Below are positions 37,464 to 48,394 of a stretch of 64,000 nucleotides of DNA, one piece after another. A model generated the notes under the pieces. The model ran no database searches. It was not told the origin of the DNA and saw only the letters and a list, made by a program, of their open reading frames with translations. The DNA is taken from NCBI GenBank assembly GCA_030522415.1, contig JAMASW010000052.1, forward strand, positions 1 through 64,000, written 5' to 3'. How positions within the stretch are numbered: position 1 is the stretch's first letter; each line of letters begins with the position of its first letter. The position numbers and the translations under genes are program-made. The DNA comes from Channallabes apus. Taxonomy: Eukaryota > Chordata > Actinopteri > Siluriformes > Clariidae.

Positions 37464-40351
37464 TTAGTTTAACTTGTTCACAAGTTAGTGTATGCTGTCT
37501 GAATACAGGTTTCAATGTCTGCCACGTTCATTTTATCACGCTTTTCAAGCCTAACATAACCAACAATACTATGTTTGTTTTTATATCCTTAGAGCCTGGA
37601 GGTGATTATCTCCTGAAATGTCTTATGGTGTATTTGAGTGGCAGATGTGGACCAGCTGATTAAGCACTGGTAAGCATTTGTTCAGGAATCATTTCATCCT
37701 TAGGACTGAAAAATGTTACTGAATTGATAACTTAGCCTTGTTTAAAGGTCCAGGTGGCAGCCTGGTGGTGCTGGGGTTTGAACCTGTGAGCTTCCAATCA
37801 GTATACCAACATCCAAAAACCATACAACTACTTCTGCCCCTTCATATTGACAGAAATGAGGTCATTGGCCTTATCAGCTGCAGCCTACAACCTTTTTTTT
37901 TTTTTTTCAGTATGTATTAACATTAGTTACATACATTCTCCTAAACCTTGTGGAAAGAATTCACAGAAGAGCAGAAGCTGTTATAGCTGCAAAAGCCCAA
38001 CATCATATTAAACCCTATGAATTAAGAAGTGGATGTTATTCAAGTTTATATTAATACATAATGTGTGTGTTTATGTATGTCAGTTGTTTTGGCCTATTCA
38101 TTGAGCTAATTACATTTATCATGCTGCACCATAATCCTAGGTGTTTTTTTCACTCATAGGGAGCATTAAGTGATTTTACATGCATACATCAGACACTGTT
38201 TTGCCATATAGAGCAACTTGTCTAACGAATGTCTTTTCTTTTATTAGGTCGTTCAGAAAGATGAAGCTCAGGCAGAACTTCACAGGAAATCGGGATTGTG
38301 ACTTATTGAGTTTCCATCAGTCGCACATGAATGTTCCATGTTGTTTTAACTCTGCTGATTTTGTTTCAGGAACATTTTCTAATTTTCTTTTCAGTCCAAT
38401 TAATAAATGTATGTTGCAAAGTTGAGTGTTACTATTTGTAATTTTATGGAGTAATTTATTTTAGTCGCAGAGTATTTAGTTTGGTTCTTCTTCAGCAGGT
38501 TTGACAAGGACAAAATGTACCCATTGCAAAATTAAATTTGTGGATAAATGCAGACATCTTTTTTTTCCTCTCAATTTCAAATTCAGTTAGCAGTGTTGAA
38601 TGACTGTTGGTGTTTATACATTTTGAAAAAATGTTAATGTTCTTAATGTTAACATTTTGGATGAAAATATGTTCATTCCACAATAAATGTTTATATAAAG
38701 AAATGTTTTGAGTGTAAATCAATATGTAATTAAGTTTTTTATGCTTTTATATTTAAATTATGAATGCCTTAAATCTTTATTTGATGCAACTTAAAAAAAG
38801 GTAATTTGCTCAACCATTCAAAAGTGGTTTATATCAAGTTTATAATTTCAGGTTAGATTTAGTAGAATATTCACATTAAGTAATATAGCCAACTCATTTA
38901 TTTAGATTTAGAACAACTTAAAAAATTTGGTTTGTTTCACCTTCAGAAATTAGTTTACATGAACTTAAAAAAATGTAAGTTAGAGTAAAAGGTTTATTTA
39001 CATTATGTCAATGCTAAAATATTAGGTGTGACAGATTACTTCAATTGTTTTAATATAGCCTTTAATCTTCAATATAGCCAGTGCTATGTTTTTTTCAGTA
39101 GGGTCAATCAGATGTACAGTGTCGGGTAAGTGTGGTGCTTTTATTGAAGGGATAATGACAGATTAATTTTTTTTTTTTGGGTGAACAATTTCTTTAATGT
39201 TTTCGGAGTTGTGGCTGTTCAGTAGAAAGTAATAGGCTCACCAATTTACAGTATGATCTTTCAATTTAACAAGTGTAATGTAAACAAGTTAGTTATTATG
39301 AGTATGGAAAACATCTTTTCCTGCATTTTTTTCGGAAACTTTATTTGCCATCTACATACATTAACTCATGCTAGGGTACTTTTACTATGCTGAAATACAA
39401 TTGAAAGCTATTTATTCGTTTATCTTTGATTTGCTTTCTTACAGTAGAGAGATTCAGGTTGAATTTGCACATTTTTAATCCTTTTCAAATACAGATTAAC
39501 GTGCATATCAGCTGGATAACTAGCGAATGCTTTAGTAATGGGCTCTAAAAGACAATGGAACATTACAGAACGTGCGAGTTGACGCCCATGCACAGATCAG
39601 ATTCTCACTTTCCACGTCACTATGACATACATTGCCAGGATAAATACAGTCCATCCACACGTACAATAGAAGCATTTAAAAATGACCAAGATCAGTAAGC
39701 TTCATTCTCAAGACATCAGGACAATGAAGTCTGCTGGAAGTTCCAGTCGTGAAATACACCGCCATCTGAAATCTGTTAGACGTAACATTGAGCACCATCA
39801 GAAGACATTATAAAGACATAAAAAGTCTGCCTTTCAACATGCATCCCCCACCCCCAAAGACTAAGCTCCTGCTGGTATATAGTTCTTAAGGTCACTGAGG
39901 CATGCAAACCCCCTGACCACAATAAGGTGGCAATACCTCAGGGGGGAAGATGAAAAATACAAATTAAATAAATAAAATAAAATATCCTTAATCCAGATTT
40001 TATCAATCAACGACATATTTATCTTAGCTGGATGGTCTAATTCTCAAAACCGTTTAACCTAAAGAAAAACATCACACACTATAACTAGAATATTTACAAA
40101 ACTGAAAGGTTTTTAAATAAAAAAAAACCTCATAACTCAAAAAGATCATATGTATTTTTTAGATTTTTTTTTTATAGTAACTGAACAGCTCTCTTCTCTC
40201 CAATCCACTCCTAAACCACAGTCTCCTATTTTTTCCTCTGTGCGCGCGCTGCAGCCTGTGAATGAATACACGCAGCGGAGGTTTTACGTATTTAAAACGT
40301 AAAAAGGTGTCTCCATCATAAATAGACATGAATTAACTATTTCTACACACA
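37464..40351. other. Spacer between the inverted arms
   Basis: This 2.9-kb stretch has no supported gene. It holds a Tc1-related fragment (37945-38064), an AT-rich segment with recurring AACTTAAAAAA motifs (38780-39100) that ends TTTTTTCAGTA, and a segment at 39530-39960 that may be a decayed transposase but is not recognisable as one. Confidence 0.5.
37945..38064. mobile_element. 3' fragment of a Tc1-related repeat
   Basis: TTATAGCTGCAAAAGCCCAAC, ATCATATTAAACCCTATG and GGATGTTATTCAAGTTTATA match the end of the relic at 26090-26190. Confidence 0.65.
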
Positions 40352-41058
40352 CAGAGTTTTATTCTGCTAGTTATGTTTTAATTTAGTGCGTCACAGCCAA
40401 CTTGCTCAGGTCCTGTGGATTCCATTTACAATATTACATTTGACACCAAGCTAATTTCTGCTTTTTTGAGCTTTTGAGCAAGTACATACCAGATCAAGAA
40501 GTTGAAGATTATATCTCTGGTCTTCTCTCTGACCATTCCTCCCTTGTTTCTGATGATCTCAATGTGTAATGTTGCTTGTTCAAGGAAACCAGCAATCGTC
40601 CTTGAAGTGGAGCAGTTTTTTAAAAAAAAGAATAAACACAAATTGGACTGGCTCAAGTTCTTAGCAAATCTTAATTACAGTGTGTATAGAAAGAATCACC
40701 CCCCCCCCCCCACACACACACACCTTTAAAACAACTGCATTTTGTTGCTTTGCAAGTGCTCACTACTGATAATACAATAAACCCATGAACATAATTCAGT
40801 TTCTCAGGATAATTGAAATTATTCTCTGATATTATCAGACAATTCAACTACTAATTTTCAGTACTCCGTTATTTTGAGGGAGTTTATTTTAGGATATTTA
40901 GATTACACTGACATTTACTAAATTCACAGCAATTCTATTGTATCATTTCCATTTCAAAATTTATCCACATAATGTTTTTATTTGTGCATTCTGGGACTTA
41001 TTTTCTGCAGTATGGGTAAAATAATGCCCTTTCAGAAAAGCTAACAGACCTGTAAACA

Positions 41059-41211
41059 TTCATTCATTCATTCATTTTCTATACCGCTTAATCCTGTGTT
41101 CAGGGTCGCGGGGGACCTGGAGCCTATCCCAGGAGACTTCAGGCACTAGGCGGGGTACACCCTGGACAGGGTGCCAATTCATCGCAGGGCACACACACAT
41201 ACACACCCAAT
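41059..41211 (-). mobile_element. SINE/LINE-tail insertion with 11-bp target duplication
   Basis: The same repeat as at 19703, in reverse orientation, starts with the ATTC-rich tail and ends in a short ACACACA stretch. ACCTGTAAACA flanks both sides (41048-41058 and 41212-41222), a target-site duplication typical of LINE-driven insertion. It interrupts the right arm of the large inverted repeat, so it is younger than that duplication. Confidence 0.9.
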
Positions 41212-41431
41212 ACCTGTAAACACAATAGTCAATAAAGATTTCATGTTTACTTTTAAGTTTCATTCATGACCTTAAATCAACGTGTCAAATTGTGTTAGGG
41301 ATTATAATATACTGATGCCGTTAAAAACGTGTCAGAAAGTGTCACCAGTATGTCAGGAACATGTGCTAAAGCCCCGTTTCATACGAGGGAATATAGTTTT
41401 AGCGATATTACATTACTTACACATTAGCAAG

Positions 41432-41855
41432 TGTAAGGATTTCTTGAATTTGGTAGACCCCCTTTGGTCTACTCAGTGCTCCGCCTGCATTCTGCTGTCC
41501 CGGTTGAGCTCAGGGAACCCCCCAATGAATCACACATGTCAGTGCTCAGTGAGACGTTCAAAGTTTATTGTGGAAGACAGAAGTATATATATATACACAC
41601 ACAAAGCACCAAAAGGAGAGTGCAGAAGCGGTTACATCTGGTCCAGAATGTTTATAAAAGATAACATGGAGAAGAACAGGAGCTTGGGAGTTGTTCTTAG
41701 CTAGGAGCCTCCAACGGTTTCATGACCTGAACATAGATTATACTAAGGAATGTGTTTGCTGATAGCGCAGCGTGTCGAGGTCAAAGAAAGAAAGCACTCT
41801 GTTCTCGTGCACACATAATATAATGAAATACACTAGAAATGAAATATTCCCTACA
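41432..41855. mobile_element. Solo LTR (424 bp) with 5-bp target duplication
   Basis: The element starts TGTAAGGATTTC, ends ATTCCCTACA (TG...CA) and is flanked by GCAAG on both sides (41427-41431 and 41856-41860). The left arm of the inverted repeat has uninterrupted sequence at the corresponding place (about 36785), confirming an insertion. No internal retroelement genes are present, so it is a solo LTR left by recombination between two LTRs. Superfamily and orientation are not determined. Confidence 0.85.
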
Positions 41856-42395
41856 GCAAGTCCAGAAGTTTTTAAGCATAACTATAAATACACTACAAAC
41901 AGCACTCAGTCTAAATTGGCTTGTTCTATGTTTACGTCACTTTCCTATTAATTTTACCATACTTAAATATAATTAATTTCATGTTATTCTGCACAGCCGA
42001 CTTAGTGTAGAAACTCCGGTGTTTTTGAAAATCACCGCGTTAGTTCGCTAATGCTACTGTAGGTAATATAAGTGTTTTTAGCTACAGGAGCAAGCACGGA
42101 CACAAACGTCAATATACAAAGTAGTTGTTCCGGACATAAATCATAAATTTGCTCATGGAAGAGATACATTTAACATAGAAATGACATGAGTTCGCTTTCT
42201 TACCTGTTGATTTCTTTGAGAAACTATGGCCGCCAGCATAACGTGATTCAGTCCGTGATAATACTACGTCATGAGGTCACGTGACACGGCAAACCTTTGG
42301 TTTGAAGCAGAAATGTGCAACGGATTACATTTAAGTGTAAACAGGGGCTGCGATGTTTGCTTTTAAGAAACGTAAAAATATCAGTTTAATATAGG

Positions 42396-43140
42396 AAATC
42401 TAAAATTTCCATCAGATCAATGTAGAAACATACTTTGTATCAACGACACAGCAGTTTCACTATTTTCAGTGCAGTCCGGTGTGTGTGAATGCGAATGTGA
42501 GATGTACTGTAAGCTGGGGTATAGAGTCTGAGTTTTGTTCTTCAGTAGTTTTTTTTGTTGGATTTAAGTGCAGGATCCACCTGAAAGTTTGTACTATAGC
42601 CCAGTAATGCAGCAAATAAAAGAACGGGCCTCAACCAGTTTGTCCATCTCATGAATTAACTGGCTGTTACTCTGTTTAAGCAACATTAAAATAAAGCGGA
42701 GAAGCTTTAATAATTTAGATGAGAACAACAGTCTTTCCGTTAATGTGTGTGCGTGTGTTTAAACGAGAGGAGAAAGTTTTAATGTGTAAGATGAGAAGGG
42801 GGAGGACAGGAGGGTCTACACTTACTCTAGCCTCACACACACACACATTTTTTGCTGTTTTGAGGTTTGCCCAAATGGCGATGGCACACACACATACACA
42901 AACACACACTACTCACACACATACAGTGGGTGCACAAGCGGTATGTGACTTTTACCGTCGCGGCGTATGGCGTCAGCATTTGTGAGTTTACGGCACAAAT
43001 ATTATTAAATATTACAATAAAATTCCTCCGCGCGTGGGAAAACTTTATACGCGCGGGTCAGCGCTGATTAGACTTTGTTGGGAATTAAAGAGGAGGAGAT
43101 AAACAACAATAGCCCACGTTTAGAAAAGCAGTTTTATTTA
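42396..43140. other. Non-coding stretch with CA runs
   Basis: It contains an inverted CACTGAAAA end (42463-42471 read as TTTTCAGTG) and CA-rich runs near 42835-42930. No gene is seen. Confidence 0.5.
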
Positions 43141-43210
43141 TTCATTCATTCATTCATCTTCTATACCGCTTTATCCTGTATTTAGGTCCGCGGGGACCTG
43201 GAGCCTATCC
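43141..43210 (-). mobile_element. Very short SINE/LINE-tail insertion with 11-bp target duplication
   Basis: Only the last 70 bp of the dispersed repeat (ATTC-rich tail, CTATACCGCTTTATCCTGTA, GGGGACCTGGAGCCTATCC) are present, flanked by AGTTTTATTTA at 43130-43140 and 43211-43221. It is an extreme 5' truncation. Confidence 0.9.
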
Positions 43211-43308
43211 AGTTTTATTTAGATTATATAAAATAACCCTGCATCTAATTTTAGGCGTCACAATGACGAAAAAACTTAATGATCTTGTAAAATAATTAAA
43301 GCAAACGC

Positions 43309-43385
43309 TGTTCTGTATTGTTTTCTGTGAACTTGAGCGCGTCAGAAAATGAACCGAAACTCCGTGTATACGTTATTTTACCAGT
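43309..43385 (+). repeat. Second copy of the block at 31505-31580
   Basis: The sequence matches the earlier block in the same orientation; beyond about 75 bp similarity fades. Confidence 0.8.
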
Positions 43386-43962
43386 TATTTCTATATTTAA
43401 AGTTTGATGTATTTTTGAATTTAATTTTTAAAATAACAATAAACAGATACAAACAGATATATATAAGTTCATTCTTCGTCCAAATAAAAGTATCAGCTAG
43501 TGAACTTGATATTCTGTCCAAACAACATTTAACTAATGTTTTTTTTTTTTAAATTCATTATTATACAATAAATATCAATATCTCTGGTTCAGATTTTTCA
43601 TTTTTGTTGTACAAAGTTCCCAGATGTGAAAATTACAATCACTGTAGTATTTCTTCGATACAACATATTGTTAAGACGTTTTTGATGACTTAATTCTTTT
43701 TTTTTTTTTTTTTTGCAAATATTTTTATTGAAAAAAGGGAAAACAATACAGTACTTGCATTTACAGAAATCCAATTTACCTTTTCATTTTTCTAAATAAA
43801 CAAATACACACACATAAAAACACTAAACAAAAACACTCAAATAACTAAACAAAAAAAAAAAAAACCAACAAGAAAAAAAAAAAAACACCCCCCCCTCCCC
43901 GCCCCACACGGCTCAAGACAACCACCAAACATATTACATAAATATCAGTAACAGGTATACAT

Positions 43963-46900
43963 TTAATCAGGCAATACCTCTAGACTAGTAAAATAAGAAA
44001 TAAATGGTTGCCAATTGTGGAAAAATTTGGCTGTACATCCTCTTAACGTATATTTAATTTTTTCAAGTTTTAAAAAAAACATGACATCTTTAAGCCACTG
44101 GGAGATAGTAGGATACTTAGCAGACTTCCAGTGCAACAACAATAGACGTCTTGCTAATAAGGATGTGAAAGCTATGATATCCTTTTGTGTAGAATTAAGT
44201 GTAAGTGAGCGATCAGGAATCCCAAATATAGCAATCAGAGGGCAAGGTTGGAGAGTTACCCCAAGAACAGTGGACATAATGGCAAAATAACCTGTCCAGA
44301 AACCTTCCAGCTCAGGACACAGAAAAAACATGTGGCTAAGATGACAAGGAGAGCCATGGCATTTATCACATTTGTTTTCCACTTCCGGATACATTTCTGA
44401 AAGTCTAGACTTAGAAAAATGTGCCCTGTGTATGACCTTAAATTGAATAAGTCCAAGACGAGCACATGAGGTGGAAGACCGTACCCTTGCTATAGCCTGT
44501 TCCCAGGACTCCTCCCGTATTTGAATTCCTAGTTCCCCTTCCCATGTACACTTAAGCTTAACATTTGAGTGGTTACTAAGAGACAGGATAGTATCATAGA
44601 GTTTCGAAATGGTTCCTCTATGATGAGGAATAAATGATAGCATAGTTTCCCACTGCTGTTCTGGAGGTAAAGAGGGGAAATTAGGGAAACGCTTGGCAAC
44701 AAAATTTCGAATTTGAAAATAGCGAAACAGATGGGTAGTGGGGAGACCATAACGAGATGACAAATTGGCAAAACTATCGAAGACACCGTCCACATATAAA
44801 TATTTAAATTGTTTTATACCCTTGTCACACCACACTGAGAACGACGAGTCCAGGAGTGATGGGGGAAACAAATGGTTATCTTTAAGAGGACCTGAGGAAG
44901 ATGCCATTACAAATTTAAAGTGCCGTCTAAACTGGAACCAGATCTTGAGTGTGTTAAGAACCACCTGATTATCAGTATACAGAGAGGGTTTTATGGGTAT
45001 AGAGGAATAGAGCAGAGCCGGTATAGAAGATCCCTTACAAGATGATAGCTCCAATTTACACCAAGAGGATCCAGAAGATTTTAACCAGTAGCAAAGTTTA
45101 TGAATGTGAGCAGCCCAGTAGTAAGCCAGAAAATTAGGTAATGCAAGTCCTCCACTAAATCTGCATCTCTGCAGTATAGTTTTACGAACCCTAGGTGGCT
45201 TCCCTCCCCAAATGAAAGAACCAATAATTTTGTCCAGTGAGACAAAAAAATGTTTTGGCAAAAATAAGGGAATCGACTGAAATAAAAATAAAAATTTTGG
45301 TAAGATATTCATTTTTACTACATTAATCTTACCGATTAATGAAAGGGGGAGATTACCCCATCTTTGAATATCAGATGTGATCCTTGATATAAGGGGAGTA
45401 AAATTAGCTGATTTAAGGCCAGATAGAGAACGAGTCACATTAATCCCCAAGTATTTAAAGCCCGATGGACTAAGATGAAAGGGTAGATCGGACTGTTGAA
45501 GATGACATGCTGACGTATTAATGGGAAAACACTCACTTTTCCCCAAATTTAATTTATAACCTGAAAATGAGCTGAAATTCTCCAGAATACCTAAAACAGC
45601 CGGGATGGAGAGTGCAGGATCAGTTATATATAATAACAAATCATCTGCATACAATGATAATTTATGTTCAATTCCATTACGGAAGATACCCTTGAATACG
45701 GAGGAAGATCTCAATGTGATTGACAGAGGCTCGATGGCGATGGCAAAGAGTAAAGGTGACAAAGGGCAACCTTGACGACATCCGCGACCCAGATCAAAAT
45801 AATCTGAATAAACATCATTAGTATGTACACTGGCTTTAGGGGACGAATAAAGAAGCCGAATCCACAAAATAAATTTATCGCCAAATCCGAATTTCTTTAA
45901 AACTGCAAACAAGTACTCCCACTCCACTCTATCGAAAGCCTTTTCAGCATCTAAAGAAATCACAAGTTCAGGAAGTTCAGATAAATGCTTTGAGTAAATA
46001 ACATTAAAGAGTGTACGGGTATTAAAAAACAATTGACGTCCCTTTATGAAGCCATTTTGCTCTTCAGATATAATACAAGGAAGCACATCCTCTAGGCGAG
46101 ATGCAATTACTTTAGCCAACACCTTTGCATCGGCATTAAGCAGAGATAATGGCCTGTAGGAACCACAGGAGGTTGGATCTTTGTCATTTTTGAGAAGGAG
46201 CGCTATAGTGGCTTGTGTGAAAGTTTGTGGTAATGAACCCCTTTCCAAGGATTCATTAAACACAGATAAAAGCAATGGTGCCAATTTACCAATAAATGTT
46301 TTATAAAATTCTATTGGAAACCCATCAGGGCCTGGAGCTTTATTAGACTGCATAGCTGTAATAGCATTTGATACTTCTTCAACGGAAAATGGGGAGTCCA
46401 ATTGCCCGGCAATATTAGTATCAATGACAGGGTTTGAAAGATTATGGAGAAATTTATTCATTTTAGCTTTGTCCGTAGGAAATTCTGACTTGTATAACAA
46501 AGCGTAAAATGTTTTAAAGGTAGAATTAATTTCCAAGGGATCTGTAGTAATAGTGTCATAAGTGTTTTTAATACTAGGAATTAAACGCGAAGTGGCTTGT
46601 CGTCGTAGCTGATGTGCCAACAAGCGACTTGCCTTGTCACCATATTCATAATATGAGCCACGACTGCGTAGTAACAAGTGCTCTGCCTCTTTAGTTGACA
46701 TAAGATTGAATTCTGCTTGCAAATCAAGACGCTGCTTCAGTAATTCTGGAGAAGGGTTCAGTGTATAACATTGATCAAGGTTACTAATCGCAGCTGTAAG
46801 TTCTTTAAACCTGGCATTAATCTTTTTATTAGCAAGAACAGAATAAGAAATAATTTGACCTCTCAGGTAGCATTTAAGTGTCTCCCATAGCAAGGAATAT

Positions 46901-47781
46901 GAAACTGAATCATTTTGATTGAAGGACAAGAACTCCTCAATAGAACTTGAAATAAATTCACAAAATTCTTTATCTGCCAGAAGAAGAGAGTTAAATCTCC
47001 AAAGTGGTGGGCTACGTTTATAGGTAGAAAGCTGAATATCCAATAGCAGAGGTGAATGATCAGATATTACAATACCAGAATAGTCGGAAGAAGTAACACA
47101 CAAATCAAGAGCTCTGTCTATAAGAAAGTAATCAATCCTGGAATAAGAATGATGCACCTGGGAGAAAAAAGAAAATTCTTTGATTGAAGGGTTGCGAAAT
47201 CTCCATGGATCAATAAGATCATTCTGTTTCATAAAATCTGAAAATATTTTAGACATAGATGATGGAGTCAGATTACGAGGATTAGATCGATCCAAGATTG
47301 GATCAAAAACACAATTCAGATCTCCACCGAGGATCAGCAAATGAGTGTTCAAGAAGGGGATGTTACTCAGCAGTCTATTAGCAAATTCAGCATCATCAAA
47401 ATTTGGGGCATATACATTTACCAACAAAACCTTTTTTTGCATTAGTGTACCAGCAACAATGATGTATCTACCATTCTTATCAGCGATAACATTGGTCGAA
47501 GAGAATTGAACTTTCTTATTAATGAGAATGGCAACTCCTCTAGCTTTCGAATTAAAGTTTGAGTGAAAGACCTGACCTACCCAAGGGCAATTTAACCTAT
47601 AATGATCTTTACTGCGAAGGTGAGTCTCCTGTAAAAATGCTATATCAGAATGTAAACGTTTCAAGTGTGTGAAAACCTTAGATCTCTTAACAGGATTGCC
47701 CATACCTCTGACATTCCAACTAATGAATCTAAGAGGCATGCCTGACCCAGCATTGCTGGGATCTATATTACCATTAACCAT
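43963..47781 (-). CDS. L1-type ORF2: endonuclease-reverse transcriptase
   Basis: A 1272-residue open frame from ATG at 47781 that nicks target DNA and copies the element RNA. The N-terminal endonuclease (about 15-250) has the expected residues: N in SWNVRG (21-26), E in QETH (51-54), Y in VNVYAP, D/N in GGDLN (152-156) and D/H in SDHSPLL (240-246). The reverse transcriptase (about 480-760) has SYRPLSLLN, GFIKGR, D611 in ISLDAEKAFD, GCRQGCPLSPLLF and the catalytic YADD at 711-714. A Cys/His knuckle (CDKCHGSPCH ... FFLC, about 1138-1155) lies near the C-terminus, as in L1 proteins. No catalytic residue is missing and no stop or frameshift interrupts it. Translation probably depends on the bicistronic element RNA, since ORF1 lies upstream by about 610 bp. 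Confidence 0.96.
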   Translation of the reverse strand: MVNGNIDPSNAGSGMPLRFISWNVRGMGNPVKRSKVFTHLKRLHSDIAFLQETHLRSKDHYRLNCPWVGQVFHSNFNSKARGVAILINKKVQFSSTNVIADKNGRYIIVAGTLMQKKVLLVNVYAPNFDDAEFANRLLSNIPFLNTHLLILGGDLNCVFDPILDRSNPRNLTPSSMSKIFSDFMKQNDLIDPWRFRNPSIKEFSFFSQVHHSYSRIDYFLIDRALDLCVTSSDYSGIVISDHSPLLLDIQLSTYKRSPPLWRFNSLLLADKEFCEFISSSIEEFLSFNQNDSVSYSLLWETLKCYLRGQIISYSVLANKKINARFKELTAAISNLDQCYTLNPSPELLKQRLDLQAEFNLMSTKEAEHLLLRSRGSYYEYGDKASRLLAHQLRRQATSRLIPSIKNTYDTITTDPLEINSTFKTFYALLYKSEFPTDKAKMNKFLHNLSNPVIDTNIAGQLDSPFSVEEVSNAITAMQSNKAPGPDGFPIEFYKTFIGKLAPLLLSVFNESLERGSLPQTFTQATIALLLKNDKDPTSCGSYRPLSLLNADAKVLAKVIASRLEDVLPCIISEEQNGFIKGRQLFFNTRTLFNVIYSKHLSELPELVISLDAEKAFDRVEWEYLFAVLKKFGFGDKFILWIRLLYSSPKASVHTNDVYSDYFDLGRGCRQGCPLSPLLFAIAIEPLSITLRSSSVFKGIFRNGIEHKLSLYADDLLLYITDPALSIPAVLGILENFSSFSGYKLNLGKSECFPINTSACHLQQSDLPFHLSPSGFKYLGINVTRSLSGLKSANFTPLISRITSDIQRWGNLPLSLIGKINVVKMNILPKFLFLFQSIPLFLPKHFFVSLDKIIGSFIWGGKPPRVRKTILQRCRFSGGLALPNFLAYYWAAHIHKLCYWLKSSGSSWCKLELSSCKGSSIPALLYSSIPIKPSLYTDNQVVLNTLKIWFQFRRHFKFVMASSSGPLKDNHLFPPSLLDSSFSVWCDKGIKQFKYLYVDGVFDSFANLSSRYGLPTTHLFRYFQIRNFVAKRFPNFPSLPPEQQWETMLSFIPHHRGTISKLYDTILSLSNHSNVKLKCTWEGELGIQIREESWEQAIARVRSSTSCARLGLIQFKVIHRAHFSKSRLSEMYPEVENKCDKCHGSPCHLSHMFFLCPELEGFWTGYFAIMSTVLGVTLQPCPLIAIFGIPDRSLTLNSTQKDIIAFTSLLARRLLLLHWKSAKYPTISQWLKDVMFFLKLEKIKYTLRGCTAKFFHNWQPFISYFTSLEVLPD

Positions 47782-48394
47782 TCAAAAAGAAAAAAACAAC
47801 AACCAAAATGCCAAAGAGCCGAAGTGGGACACCCTCCCCCCCAAAATACCCCTAAACACACACACCCAAAGTCTCCACACAAAAACAAAGGAGACAGCAG
47901 TGTTCCCCAAAATAGCATACTATCCACTAAAGTGAATGGACTAACCGGAGCCCAAACAAAAACAAACAAGAGAGAGAAAAAAACTCCCACCGACTTCACA
48001 CTGTATAACAGCGTGCGTGTAACAAACACGTTATATATACATATATATAAAAATATAAAAAAACCCTGTACAAAATATTGTTTCCTCAGAAGATGAACAT
48101 TCTAACAAAACAACGAAAATACGTAAAAATACCACAAAAAAAGGAAGTCCTGTGCAAATATTTGCAATACGCCTAGAAAAGATTGTGCTGGACTAATCCG
48201 AAGTACAAGAGTATAATATACGATTTAGTCTTAATATATAAAAGTGAAAATACAAAAATAAAAACCGTACAGTAACTAGCGCAACATACTTTAAAAAAAG
48301 GAAAAAAAAAAACCAATGCGCAGGTAGCGTTAAACCTAAAGAAACCGTAAACACCTAGCAGCATTACAGCACCAACCTGAAGGACTATTGAGGC

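Larger units (their letters stand above)
40352..42395 (-). repeat. Right arm of the large inverted repeat
   Basis: This is the reverse-complement partner of 36210-37463, lengthened by insertions: sequence of unknown origin at about 40690-40980 starting with a C/CA run, a SINE tail at 41059-41211 and a solo LTR at 41432-41855. On the minus strand it also carries a donor-like AACAG|GTAAGA (exon end at 42204), mirroring the site in the left arm. The exon-like segment 40480-40640 is open on the minus strand in one frame (GFLEQATLHIEIIRNKGGMV), unlike its left-arm counterpart. Confidence 0.85.

Noticed and set aside
44015..44968. Small frames antisense to or overlapping L1 ORF2
   Set aside because: They are shadows of the 1272-codon ORF2 in other frames.
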